A stretch of 64,000 nucleotides of DNA from Algoriphagus taiwanensis. GTDB lineage: Bacteria; Bacteroidota; Bacteroidia; Cytophagales; Cyclobacteriaceae. The notes under the pieces were generated by a model that worked only from the letters and a program-made list of their open reading frames with translations, searched no databases and was not told the origin of the DNA. The position numbers and the translations under genes are program-made. Shown here one piece after another: positions 25,274-33,990 of this stretch. The stretch's first letter is position 1, and every line of letters begins with the position of its first letter. The DNA lies in the NCBI RefSeq assembly GCF_036245645.1, contig NZ_BTPE01000009.1:62001-126000 (forward strand), given 5' to 3'.

Positions 25274-26236
25274 ATGATAGAATTATCAGAACATAGTACA
25301 CCAATAAAGATTCAAGATCTCGGCTTCTGGAATAGTGGTGAAAAGGTAGAGGAAATCAGTATCGCCGGTCCGGGAAATATGAACTTGGTGCTCAGGATAA
25401 AGACCAATCAGCGGTCTGTTATCCTTAAGCAATCCAAACCTTTTGTTAAGAAATTCCCCCAAATACCCGCTCCGATCGATAGAATCCAAGTTGAGCATCA
25501 GTTCTATCAAGTCCTGGACGAATCTGGGGCTATGCTCGAGTTTGTTCCACAGATCTTGGGCTTTGATCCGGAAAATCACCTGTTGCTCACGGAGGACTTG
25601 GGAACCGGAAAAGATTTTTCAGATATCTATTCCGGGGAAAAAAGCCTGAGTTTGAATGAAGTGGATCAGCTTGTTCATTTTTTGAATGTGCTTCATGCGC
25701 TACCTGTAAAGGACTTTCCAGACAATCTTTCCATGAGAAGGCTTAATCATGAGCATATCTTCAATTTTCCTTTTTTGAAGGAAAATGGTTTCGATCTCGA
25801 TACCGTTCAGCCCGGACTTCAGAAATTGAGTTTGGAATTCAAGCAGGATCAAAACCTAAAAATGGTCATCGAGGCACTTGGAGAGCGGTATTTGGCTCCC
25901 GGAAAAACTCTCCTTCACGGAGACTTTTATCCCGGAAGTTGGCTACAGGTCAATTCTGGAATCAAGGTGATCGATCCTGAATTTGGCTTTTTGGGAGATC
26001 GGGAATTTGACTTGGGCGTTTTTCTCGCACATATGGATATGGGATTACAGGGTGAAGAGGTTCTTAGTAGGATTTTAAAGCAATACGCACATCCAATGGA
26101 CCCTCGCCTATTGAATCAATACCGGGGCGTGGAAATCCTTCGGCGCTTGATTGGAATCGCTCAGCTTCCTCTTCGACTGAGTTTGATGCAAAAAGAAGAG
26201 CTCTTGAACTTTGGTAAAAAACTGATTTTGTCCTGA
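25274..26236 (+). CDS. Aminoglycoside-phosphotransferase-fold small-molecule kinase
   Basis: A 320-residue kinase of the APH/choline-kinase fold, ATP-dependent, small-molecule substrate unknown. The catalytic loop is LLHGDFYPGSWL (HGD with catalytic Asp) and the metal-binding DFG-equivalent is VIDPEFGFLGDREFDLG. A nucleotide-contacting Lys is seen in RSVILKQSKPF. The HGDFYPGSWL style recalls 5-methylthioribose kinase-like relatives, but no methionine-salvage genes are adjacent. The next gene starts 1 bp after this stop and encodes an ADP-ribosylglycohydrolase-like lipoprotein, so they are cotranscribed. TACTTTTG at 25248-25255 matches the -7 consensus TAnnTTTG, but no properly spaced -33 box is seen. 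Confidence 0.75.
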   Translation: MIELSEHSTPIKIQDLGFWNSGEKVEEISIAGPGNMNLVLRIKTNQRSVILKQSKPFVKKFPQIPAPIDRIQVEHQFYQVLDESGAMLEFVPQILGFDPENHLLLTEDLGTGKDFSDIYSGEKSLSLNEVDQLVHFLNVLHALPVKDFPDNLSMRRLNHEHIFNFPFLKENGFDLDTVQPGLQKLSLEFKQDQNLKMVIEALGERYLAPGKTLLHGDFYPGSWLQVNSGIKVIDPEFGFLGDREFDLGVFLAHMDMGLQGEEVLSRILKQYAHPMDPRLLNQYRGVEILRRLIGIAQLPLRLSLMQKEELLNFGKKLILS

Positions 26237-26237
26237 A

Positions 26238-27488
26238 ATGAAGTCTTATTCTTACCTGATCGCCCCCTTGTTTTTCCTTCTCATTTCCTGTTCAAAGCAG
26301 GAAAAAAAGATTGAGCAACCTGTTTTTTCCAATGAAATTCAAACCGAATCCGCACTTACAGAAGCTGAGCTTTACGATAAAGTGCTGGGGATGCTGGTCG
26401 GTGCTGCCATCGGTGATGCTATGGGGGCTCCTACAGAAATGTGGAGTAGAGAAAGTATCAATTTGGAATATGGCTATGTGGAAGGACTTGACTCCATGAT
26501 TCGTGAAGTCTCTCCCGAAGGTACCTGGAAGGCCAATCTTCCGGCTGGAGGCACTACCGATGACACCCGATGGAAAGTTCTGGCTACAGATTATTTACTG
26601 ACTCAGAAACCGGGTGAGTTAGAGGCAAAGGATTTTGCCAAGCATATTCTCAACAGCTATGAACAAAGCCTGAAGAAATTTCAGCAACTGGAATCCTTGG
26701 ACCCGGAACCCTATGAGCAGGTGATGCTGGAGGTAAACTGGCTTTCAGAATGGGCCAAAGTCAGTCAGCCTTTTCTGGACAACAATCTGATCGGGTACGC
26801 CGACTCTCTGTCCAAATTCTATGGAGGAGAAATGGTCTGTGCTGGGTTGCTTTATGCTCCTGCGATCGGAGTGTATTTTCCCGGACACCCTGAAAAAGCC
26901 TATCAGGAAGGATACAAACTTAGCTTTTTTGATTTGGGCTATGCTCGGGATATCTCTGCCTTGGCTATGGCCATGACCGCAGCTGGAATGAAACCAAAGG
27001 CAACCAAACAAGACCTCCTTGCAGCTTTAAGACTGGATCCTGAAAGCTATTTCCAAAGCCGATTAGTGGGAAGAACTTCCTACAAAATCCTCAGAGATGC
27101 GCTCTATATCAATCAGGAAGCAAAAAAACTGGACAGTTTGCCTTCGGCTATGAGCTCAAACAGTCCTGCCCTAGCCTATGCATTTACCCAACTGGATCAA
27201 AAGCAGCAGGACATGCCTTTCCATGCCGGGGAGATTTTTCTTCAATCCCTGACGGCCATAATTTATTCCGATTTTGATTTCAAAAACTCCCTGGTTTTTC
27301 TGACCAATTATGGAAGAGACAATGATACTACGGCTGCCTTGGTAGGAGGAATTTTAGGAGCTTGGTATGGCTTTGAAAAACTACCGGTAAAGGAAAGGGA
27401 GCAAGTGTTGAAAATCAACAAAAGTGAACTTGGGATAGACCTTACTGAGACCGCTCAAAAACTCACTTCACATTTACTCAAAAAATAA
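26238..27488 (+). CDS. ADP-ribosylglycohydrolase-family lipoprotein
   Basis: A DraG/ARH-fold hydrolase of ADP-ribosyl or nucleoside-type bonds, here with a lipoprotein signal (LFFLLISC, Cys18), so it acts outside the cytoplasm. The binuclear Mg site is intact: LGMLVGAAIGDAMGAPTEM with GGTTDDTRWK near the N-terminus, and NYGRDNDTTAALVGGILGAWYG at the C-terminus. Length 416 aa. Most family members are cytoplasmic; exported lipoproteins of this type are known in Bacteroidota, often near carbohydrate or nucleoside salvage genes. Coupled to the upstream kinase-like gene (1-bp gap). The substrate is unknown. Confidence 0.82.
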   Translation: MKSYSYLIAPLFFLLISCSKQEKKIEQPVFSNEIQTESALTEAELYDKVLGMLVGAAIGDAMGAPTEMWSRESINLEYGYVEGLDSMIREVSPEGTWKANLPAGGTTDDTRWKVLATDYLLTQKPGELEAKDFAKHILNSYEQSLKKFQQLESLDPEPYEQVMLEVNWLSEWAKVSQPFLDNNLIGYADSLSKFYGGEMVCAGLLYAPAIGVYFPGHPEKAYQEGYKLSFFDLGYARDISALAMAMTAAGMKPKATKQDLLAALRLDPESYFQSRLVGRTSYKILRDALYINQEAKKLDSLPSAMSSNSPALAYAFTQLDQKQQDMPFHAGEIFLQSLTAIIYSDFDFKNSLVFLTNYGRDNDTTAALVGGILGAWYGFEKLPVKEREQVLKINKSELGIDLTETAQKLTSHLLKK

Positions 27489-27514
27489 CCCCGGCTCTCA
27501 AAAGAACCGGGGTT
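27480..27514 (-). terminator. Terminator for the minus-strand secreted-protein gene
   Basis: AACCCCGG (27487-27494) pairs with CCGGGGTT (27507-27514). On the minus strand the stem is followed by ATTTTTTG, a U-tract; on plus there is none. It therefore mainly serves the gene ending at 27538, and overlaps the 3' end of the convergent glycohydrolase gene. Confidence 0.75.
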
Positions 27515-27537
27515 GGCTACAATAGGTGGTTTAATCG

Positions 27538-28128
27538 TTATTCGAAGTGGATGGACTTCATTTGTCCTCTTGTATCTATCACTTCAAAATAGACGTCCTG
27601 AGCTTCAAGTCCTTTTAGCGCGTAATCCTTCTTGAAAGCGTCTTTTACATTCAAATCTTCCGAATAAATCAACGCGTTGCTTCCTTCTTCCCGGATGCGA
27701 ACTTTTACTCCCTCTTCTACGATTCCGATCACAGTCAGCTCGATGGTGTTATGATCGGTCATTTTACCATAAGCAGTAAGAGGGGAAGCTGCCATTTGCG
27801 CAGGTCTCTCAAAGGTGTTTACCTTGTATTCTACCTCTTCTGAATCCGATTCGATCTTGACGGTAAACTCTCCGCAAGGCAATTCGGATAGGTTGTAGGG
27901 AATGACTACATCTTGGTCTTGTACCTTGACTTTTTTCTGATGAAGCTTTTTCCCTGAATGATCAAAGATGGCGATTTTGGCCTCTCCTACTCCTTCTTTA
28001 AGGAGAACGTTTACTTTTTTGAAATTAGCTTTGACATCGGAATCGGCTCTCAAGTCGTCGGATGCAAAAGAAGCAAGGCTACCTAAAGTCAATGTGCCTG
28101 CAAGTGCGAATGTGAATAAGGTTTTCAT
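27538..28128 (-). CDS. Secreted beta-rich hypothetical protein
   Basis: A 196-residue exported protein (signal FALAGTLTLGSLASFA). The mature part is a string of short beta strands with Lys/Glu/Val alternation (GEAKIAIFDHSGKKLHQKKVKVQDQDVVIPYNL; GEFTVKIESDSEEVEYKVNTFE). This resembles immunoglobulin-like or T9SS C-terminal-domain-like beta sandwiches. A second similar segment follows (VKVRIREEGSNALIYSEDLN). No conserved catalytic residues. The gene is monocistronic. The 314 bp upstream contain no gene, only AT-rich sequence that includes an imperfect inverted repeat. Confidence 0.6.
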   Translation of the reverse strand: MKTLFTFALAGTLTLGSLASFASDDLRADSDVKANFKKVNVLLKEGVGEAKIAIFDHSGKKLHQKKVKVQDQDVVIPYNLSELPCGEFTVKIESDSEEVEYKVNTFERPAQMAASPLTAYGKMTDHNTIELTVIGIVEEGVKVRIREEGSNALIYSEDLNVKDAFKKDYALKGLEAQDVYFEVIDTRGQMKSIHFE

Positions 28129-28442
28129 AATGTTTGTGTTGGTTTAGTGTTGTTAGCCTTAGTGCGAACAGAATACCAAATGCCAACTGACCAAAAAAGG
28201 AAAGCCTTCAGGAGGGTTGTGAATTAAGATTTTTTTAAAAAAATAGAGGCAAAAGCAAATAAATCCTTCACGGAAAATTGCTGAAAAAATGATCGACTCT
28301 GGGAAAACCTCCGTTCGAATGTCACATTTCCGTACAAATCAGGGCAAAAACTCCCCAAAATCCGGGTTGCATGATATTGCTTAGGTTAAGAGAAATTAAT
28401 TTTAAAAAATTTCTAACCTATTGAAATCAAAGCTCTTGGCAC
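28129..28442. other. Non-coding gap upstream of the 196-aa gene
   Basis: No credible gene. It contains an A/T palindrome near 28229 (ATTTTTTTAAAAAAAT) and an imperfect inverted repeat with TAGGTTA (28382-28388) and TAACCTA (28414-28420) as outer arms. The latter could be an operator or a structured leader. Neither has a clear partner. Confidence 0.3.
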
Positions 28443-28469
28443 AAAAAAACCTGTACGCTTACGTACAGG
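28443..28469 (-). terminator. Terminator of the 194-aa barrel-like gene
   Basis: CCTGTACG (28450-28457), CTTA loop, CGTACAGG (28462-28469): an 8-bp perfect stem. On the minus strand it is followed by seven T residues. It lies about 40 bp after the stop of the minus-strand gene at 28511. Confidence 0.85.
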
Positions 28470-28510
28470 CTTTGTCCGATTGGAATCAAAATCCGGGATT
28501 TTTTTAGCCA

Positions 28511-29092
28511 TTAAAAGGCGTAGCCAAATCCAAATCCGGCATATAGAGGCCAAAAACCATTATTGTTGAAGATCGGAGTCAATGCTACTCTCCAAGTAAA
28601 TCCTCCATCCACAGGCACTCTTCGATAGCCAAAGTTCATGGTTCCCATCACACTTGGCGAACCATCCACATCCAAAATGTAATTATAGCTACTCGTTTCC
28701 TGAACGGTAGAAGTACATATGTATTGACCATTGGAATCAAAGAACCCATTGGCGCAATAAGAATAGCTGTATTCATCAAAGGCGAACAAAGTGGCACCAA
28801 AACCCAACTCAAAGTAGTGCGGCCCTTTTCCATAAAGTTTATTGACCATGATGGGAAGGGAGAAAAAAGAATCTCCATCGGTGGTATAGCCTCCAAACCC
28901 CAAACGCATTCCCCAAGAATCCATTCGACTGCGATCAAATCTAAAGTCATAATTGAAGGAATAAGGAAGTCCAGCCCCTCCTACTTCCAAAAAAACGGAT
29001 TGATAAGGAACTTTCGTTTCAACCGAATACAGGTCCTGTGCCTTTGCAAAAGTGGCAGTGGTCAAAAAGAGAAGAATTAGAAGCTTTTTCAT
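28511..29092 (-). CDS. Small predicted outer-membrane beta-barrel protein
   Basis: A 193-residue exported protein using the ATG at 29092 (MKKLLILLFLTTATFAKAQ); an ATG nine codons upstream gives a worse signal. The mature part consists of aromatic, Gly-rich strands with Tyr/Asp turns (GMRLGFGGYTTDGDSFF; HYFELGFGATLFAF; FWPLYAGFGFGYAF) and ends in a C-terminal Phe, as expected for an outer-membrane barrel. No specific family is recognised. It is monocistronic, with its own terminator. Confidence 0.65.
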   Translation of the reverse strand: MKKLLILLFLTTATFAKAQDLYSVETKVPYQSVFLEVGGAGLPYSFNYDFRFDRSRMDSWGMRLGFGGYTTDGDSFFSLPIMVNKLYGKGPHYFELGFGATLFAFDEYSYSYCANGFFDSNGQYICTSTVQETSSYNYILDVDGSPSVMGTMNFGYRRVPVDGGFTWRVALTPIFNNNGFWPLYAGFGFGYAF

Positions 29093-29269
29093 ATTGGAGC
29101 ATTTAGGTTTAGTTTTCAACGCTAAAACTAGGAAATCCGCTACATTTTAAAGCAAAAAGTAGCTATCACAGTCAAAAAATTTTCAAAAACCAGATTATTT
29201 CTTTTGCTAAAAAACCTGAAAAAAGACTCGAAGCTCCTTGATCCTCATCCAATTGTTTAATTTTAAGTT

Positions 29270-29878
29270 ATGAAAGCGGCGGGAAAGTCATGGATTGGAA
29301 TTTCAAAAAAGTGGAAAGCCACAGTTTCCATCAGCCTTGCCTACCTTTCAGCGTTGGTTATTTTTTCCTGCGTAGAAACTCCCGAATTGGATGACTTATG
29401 CCCCGAACCTGCCGAAGCGGATGCGATGGGGATCAAAGATGTTTTTTATAGCCCTTACACCAATCAGCGCTATTCCAGTTCATCGGACACCGTGCCTTTA
29501 AGTGAATTTAGATTCAATTTTGAATTGGAAATCCAGAGAAAAGAAAACCCTTCCGGTGGAAGTTTACCCGGGCAGGCTTTTGCTTTGAGCTGTTTGGAGA
29601 CTTTTACCATCCGCAATATTTCCAACATTTCGGTGATTTTGACAGCACCTTTTGCCGGAATTCCAGTTGGGACAGATATCGCTTATCTTTTGGAGACTCC
29701 CGAAGGGGAAAAATTATCCGAGCTGCGAGCTTTTGAAGGGATTTCGGTTTACTTTGGCACCCGATTGACCATCACCCCAGAAAATTATTCCCAATTGAAA
29801 ACAAGAACCTTTTTGTTTTTAAGAAATGGAGACCGCTCCTTTATCGATTCTTCTTCTCCCTATTTAAAGATCAATTAA
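29270..29878 (+). CDS. Lipoprotein of unknown function
   Basis: A 202-residue protein with a long basic n-region, a hydrophobic stretch and a lipobox-like LVIFSC (Cys34). The mature part begins VETPELDDLCPEPAEAD and continues as beta-rich sequence with an N-rich FTIRNISNISVILTAPF segment. No family can be named with confidence. It precedes the alpha/beta-hydrolase gene by 1 bp and is probably cotranscribed. Confidence 0.6.
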   Translation: MKAAGKSWIGISKKWKATVSISLAYLSALVIFSCVETPELDDLCPEPAEADAMGIKDVFYSPYTNQRYSSSSDTVPLSEFRFNFELEIQRKENPSGGSLPGQAFALSCLETFTIRNISNISVILTAPFAGIPVGTDIAYLLETPEGEKLSELRAFEGISVYFGTRLTITPENYSQLKTRTFLFLRNGDRSFIDSSSPYLKIN

Positions 29879-29879
29879 C

Positions 29880-30953
29880 ATGCTCAGAAAGATTTTTCTA
29901 GGCGTATTTGCCACAGCCATGGTTTTGGCGGTCGTCTACATGCTAGGACCAAAAACCAAAAAAGAAGACTTAACTGTTCATTTCCCGGAAGTCCCCACCC
30001 GACTGTCCGAATTGGAAAAGTATGTTCATGACCGGGAGGACAGCGTCATTGGGCTGAAGGAGGGAAACGAAGCCTATATCCAGTGGGCAGATAGTCTCAA
30101 CAAAAGAAAAACTCCCTACTCCATTATTTATATCCATGGATTTGGTGCAGGTCCAATGGAAGGAGATCCCGTTCATCGTTTTCTTGGAGAGCATTTTGGG
30201 GCCAATGTCTTCGTGACACGCCTTCCTGACCATGGCATCCGCAGGACAAACGGGATGGAATATGTCAGTGCCCAAAAACTGGCCGATGCCGCCGGAGAGG
30301 CCTACCAAATCGGAAAAAGCCTCGGTGACTCAGTCATCGTGGTAGGCACATCCATGGGAGGAGCTCTTACTTTGCTTTTGGCTAGTCAACAGCCCGAGAT
30401 CGCTGCTGTAATTTTATATTCTCCTGCGATCCGGGACAATGGAGAGCGACTCTCTTACCTTTTTAGCCCTTGGGCAAAAGTATTGATGAAAAGCGCTATG
30501 ACCGAAAATGGGGTCGTGGATATGAACAGAACCGGAGAAAAAGCGCAATACTGGTCAGAAATCCAGCATTTCAATGCCTACGAGAGTCTGGGTATTCTGA
30601 TGTACAGCGCTATGAACGCCGAGACTTTTGCAAAAATCAAACAGCCTCTTTTTCTGGGCTACTATTTTAAAAACGATCAGGAACAAGACCGGGTAGTCTC
30701 AGTTCCCAAAATGCTGGAAATGTACAGTCAGCTGGGAACTCCAGAAAATCTCAAACGCGAACAGGCTTTTCCAAATTCAGGAGATCATGTGATTGCCAGT
30801 TCGATTACTTCCAATGACTGGCAGGGAGTGCTGTTTGCAAGTATTGATTTCTTGGAAAATGTGGTCAGGGTCAGGCCCAACCCCAAATATCAAGAACAGG
30901 TCGAGGAAATGGCTAAAGCCAAAAGTCTGGTGGAAAGCCTGGATCAGGAATAA
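29880..30953 (+). CDS. Membrane-anchored alpha/beta hydrolase
   Basis: A 357-residue serine hydrolase with an N-terminal membrane anchor (residues about 4-22). The oxyanion-hole motif is YIHGFGAGP, the nucleophile elbow is VVGTSMGGALT (Ser158), and the likely catalytic His is in NSGDHVIASSI near the C-terminus. The order fits carboxylesterase/lipase-like enzymes acting in the periplasm. The preceding lipoprotein gene ends 1 bp before the start. A 142-bp inverted-repeat element lies directly after the stop. Substrate unknown. Confidence 0.8.
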   Translation: MLRKIFLGVFATAMVLAVVYMLGPKTKKEDLTVHFPEVPTRLSELEKYVHDREDSVIGLKEGNEAYIQWADSLNKRKTPYSIIYIHGFGAGPMEGDPVHRFLGEHFGANVFVTRLPDHGIRRTNGMEYVSAQKLADAAGEAYQIGKSLGDSVIVVGTSMGGALTLLLASQQPEIAAVILYSPAIRDNGERLSYLFSPWAKVLMKSAMTENGVVDMNRTGEKAQYWSEIQHFNAYESLGILMYSAMNAETFAKIKQPLFLGYYFKNDQEQDRVVSVPKMLEMYSQLGTPENLKREQAFPNSGDHVIASSITSNDWQGVLFASIDFLENVVRVRPNPKYQEQVEEMAKAKSLVESLDQE

Positions 30954-30955
30954 AA

Positions 30956-31097
30956 AAGAGGCCGTCTCAAAAGTGAGTTTGTCACATTGAGCACTTGAAA
31001 GACGTGAGTCTTGAAATCGAAATGTCGTCCAGAAACCTGGAAATGGCCTTCGACTCCGCTCAGGCTGACAACCATACGATTTATGAGACAGCCTCTT
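30956..31097. repeat. 142-bp MITE-like inverted-repeat element
   Basis: The ends AAGAGGCCGTCTCA (30956-30969) and TGAGACAGCCTCTT (31084-31097) are inverted copies with one mismatch. The interior contains phrases typical of Bacteroidota interspersed repeats: GTCACATTGAGC, TCGAAATGTC and CTTCGACTCCGCTCAGGCTG. It fills the gap between the convergent hydrolase and xylA genes and, with T-runs on both sides, could also terminate both. Confidence 0.65.
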
Positions 31098-31118
31098 AAT
31101 TTTTAATCTTATCTCAAA

Positions 31119-32432
31119 TCAAATAAACCGATTGATCAGATTTTCGAAATATTCCTGCTTACCAGAAATCTGCTTTGGCTCTCCTACTTCCATAGCATGA
31201 GCACGAAGGTCTTCGAGGGTCAGTTGACCTGCTTCAAAAGCCTTTCCTTTGCCGGAATCATAGCTGGCATATCTGTTTTTTCTCCGCTCGAGATAATCTG
31301 ACTTTTCCATAATATCAGAAGCAATAATCATAGCCCGTGCGAAAGCATCCATACTACCCACATGTGCAAGGAATAAATCCTCAGGATCTGTGGAGTTTCT
31401 TCTCACCTTCGCATCAAAGTTTACTCCTCCTCCCTGCAAGCCACCTGCAGCTAGGATTACCAACATGGACTCTGCCAGCTCCTGAAGATTAAGTGCAAAC
31501 TGATCGGTATCCCAACCATTTTGATAATCTCCTCGGTTGGCATCGATAGAACCCAAAAATCCTCCATCAGCAGCCACCTGAAGCTCATGCTGGAAAGTAT
31601 GGCCTGCTAAAGTAGCGTGATTGACTTCGATGTTGAGTTTGAAATCCTTGTCCAGTCCATAATGTCTTAGGAATCCAATCACCGTCTCGGAATCATAATC
31701 GTATTGGTGCTTGGTTGGCTCCATGGGCTTAGGTTCGATGAAGAAGGTGCCCTTAAATCCATTTTTTCGAGCATAGTCTCTCGCCATGGTCAGGAAGCGA
31801 GCCAAATGATCCTTTTCCCGCTTCATATCGGTATTCAAAAGGGACATATACCCTTCTCTTCCACCCCAGAAGACATAATTCTCTCCACCAAGCTTAATGG
31901 TAGCATCCAAGGCATTCTTCACTTGAGTCCCGGCAAAAGCCAACACATCAAAATTAGGATTAGTGGAGGCTCCATTCATGTAGCGGGGATTGCTAAACAC
32001 ATTGGCAGTACCCCAAAGCAACTTGATTCCGGAGGCTCTTTGATGTTCCAAAGCATAATCAGTGATGATTCCCATTCTTCGCTCATATTCTGCGAGATTT
32101 GGTCCTTCATCAATCAAGTCGATATCATGGAAGCAATAGTAATCCACTCCGATTTTAGAGATGAATTCAAAAGCTGCATCCATTTTGTCTTTTGCTCGCT
32201 GTACAGGGTCAGGATCGGCATCCCAAGGATGAACAATAGTACCCGGCCCAAAGGGATCTCCTCCGGTACCACAGAAGGAATGCCAGTAGGCAATGGCAAA
32301 TTTGAAATGCTCCTTCATGGTCTTTCCGGCAATGACGCGATTTTCGTCATAGTACCGAAATGCCAAAGGATTGTCGCTTTCCTTTCCTTCAAATTGGATT
32401 TTGCCGATGTTGGGGAAATAGGTCTTAGCCAT
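31119..32432 (-). CDS. xylA: Xylose isomerase
   Basis: Interconverts D-xylose and D-xylulose in the cytoplasm, using two divalent metals. Family signatures are all present: WGGREGYMSLLNTD, FFIEPKPMEPTKHQYD (metal-ligand Glu), NIEVNHATLAGHTFQHEL, GSIDANRGD and NFDAKVRRNS. At 437 aa it belongs to the longer class II group. It is the last gene of a three-gene xylose operon (symporter, kinase, isomerase), 58 bp after xylB. Confidence 0.96.
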   Translation of the reverse strand: MAKTYFPNIGKIQFEGKESDNPLAFRYYDENRVIAGKTMKEHFKFAIAYWHSFCGTGGDPFGPGTIVHPWDADPDPVQRAKDKMDAAFEFISKIGVDYYCFHDIDLIDEGPNLAEYERRMGIITDYALEHQRASGIKLLWGTANVFSNPRYMNGASTNPNFDVLAFAGTQVKNALDATIKLGGENYVFWGGREGYMSLLNTDMKREKDHLARFLTMARDYARKNGFKGTFFIEPKPMEPTKHQYDYDSETVIGFLRHYGLDKDFKLNIEVNHATLAGHTFQHELQVAADGGFLGSIDANRGDYQNGWDTDQFALNLQELAESMLVILAAGGLQGGGVNFDAKVRRNSTDPEDLFLAHVGSMDAFARAMIIASDIMEKSDYLERRKNRYASYDSGKGKAFEAGQLTLEDLRAHAMEVGEPKQISGKQEYFENLINRFI

Positions 32433-32490
32433 ACGTTTTAGGTTATTTTGAAATAGGTTTATAAAATAGGTTTTTTCGAAAGTTTAAAAT

Positions 32491-33987
32491 CTAGTTGCTC
32501 AGCCACTCATTTAGGCGGGTTTCCCATTGCTGATAGGCTTCCTCATAGGGCTCAAAGAAGTTGACATTTGGCTCCAAAGTTTCCAGAAGGCCTAATCCCT
32601 GAAAGGCTTCAGCCTCAGAAGCAAAAACTCCAGCCCCTATACCTGCCCCTCTAGCTGCTCCTTGAGCTCCATCCGTGTCATATAACTCCAAAGACACCCG
32701 ATTCATGTGCACAAAAGTCTTGCGGAAAAGCGGACTCAGAAACATATTCGCATGTCCGGCTTTGACCGTCTGAAGATTCATCCCCATGTCTTTCATGATT
32801 CTGAACCCATAAGTCAAAGCTGAGACTATTCCCTCCTGAGCTGCTCTCACCACATGGCTTTTATCATGCTTGAGCAGATCCAATCCCAAAAGATGGGCAC
32901 CTACGGGACGATTTTGAATGATTCTCTCCACGCCGTTGCCAAATGGAATAAAGACAAGGCCCTCAGAACCAATCAATGCACTGCTGCCAATCCGGTTCAT
33001 TTCATCGTAAGTGATTCGGGCACCCCCCATGAGTTTTTTCAGCCAGGAATTCAGAATTCCAGTGCCATTTACGCAAAGTAAGACACCATAGGAAGGACTT
33101 TTCTCTGAGTGGTTGACATGAACGAATGTATTGACTCTGGATTTGGGATCGTAGAGCGGCTGGTCACAGACTCCATAGACTGTTCCGGAAGTTCCGGCCG
33201 TGGTAGCCAACTCTCCCGGTTTGAGTACCTGTAGGGAAAAAGCATTGTTGGGCTGATCCCCTGCACGGTAGGAAATCGGAACTCCTTCCTCCAAGCCGGT
33301 TTCTTTAGCCGCTTTTTTACTGACTTTTCCCTGAATGGAAAAGGAAGAAACGGCTTTTGGAATCCATTGCTCTGGAATCTCCATTTGCTTGAGCAGCTTT
33401 TTGCTCAGCCCATTGGATTTGAAATCCCAAAAAATCCCCTCCGAGAGTCCAGTCTCAGAAGTCAGGATTTCTCCACTCAGCTTCATGGCGATATAGTCCC
33501 CTGGAAGCATGATTTTATAAATTTTGGAAGCTACTTCTGGCTGATTTTCAATCACCCATCGGAGTTTGGAAGCAGTAAAATTCCCCGGAGAATTCAACAG
33601 GTGAGGGAGACAATAGCTTTCACCAAGCCCTGCCATTGCTTTTTCTCCAATGGAAACCGCCCGGCTATCGCACCAAATGATAGAGGGTCTCAGGACATTT
33701 TGATCCTGATCCACACATACCAAGCCATGCATCTGATAGGCGATACCAATTCCCTTGAGTTCTCCTTTTTTTACTCCAGCCTTTTTTAAAACAAAAGCGG
33801 TGGTTTCCTTCACATACTTCCACCACATCTCAGGATCCTGCTCAGCCCAGCCAGTCTCAGGAGAGGCTATCGGCATTTCCTCTTCAGGAAATGCTTTGGA
33901 GGCAATGGATTTGCCGGAGTCAACGTCAAGTAAGGAAGCTTTTACCGAACTGCTTCCTAGGTCAAGCCCTAACAATAATTTTCTCAT
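32491..33987 (-). CDS. xylB: Xylulokinase
   Basis: Phosphorylates D-xylulose to xylulose 5-phosphate for the pentose phosphate pathway. A FGGY-family kinase: the N-terminal phosphate motif is LGLDLGSSSVKASLLD, with catalytic-region GWAEQDPEMWW and the C-terminal GGHAN-like KAGHANMFLSPLFRKTF adenosine site. At 498 aa it is full length. It lies between the symporter gene (3-bp gap) and xylA on the same strand, which supports xylulose over other FGGY substrates. Confidence 0.94.
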   Translation of the reverse strand: MRKLLLGLDLGSSSVKASLLDVDSGKSIASKAFPEEEMPIASPETGWAEQDPEMWWKYVKETTAFVLKKAGVKKGELKGIGIAYQMHGLVCVDQDQNVLRPSIIWCDSRAVSIGEKAMAGLGESYCLPHLLNSPGNFTASKLRWVIENQPEVASKIYKIMLPGDYIAMKLSGEILTSETGLSEGIFWDFKSNGLSKKLLKQMEIPEQWIPKAVSSFSIQGKVSKKAAKETGLEEGVPISYRAGDQPNNAFSLQVLKPGELATTAGTSGTVYGVCDQPLYDPKSRVNTFVHVNHSEKSPSYGVLLCVNGTGILNSWLKKLMGGARITYDEMNRIGSSALIGSEGLVFIPFGNGVERIIQNRPVGAHLLGLDLLKHDKSHVVRAAQEGIVSALTYGFRIMKDMGMNLQTVKAGHANMFLSPLFRKTFVHMNRVSLELYDTDGAQGAARGAGIGAGVFASEAEAFQGLGLLETLEPNVNFFEPYEEAYQQWETRLNEWLSN

Positions 33988-33990
33988 CGC

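Noticed and set aside
31704..32441. 245-codon open frame on + opposite xylA
   Set aside because: Shadow of xylA, whose metal-ligand motifs are on the minus strand.
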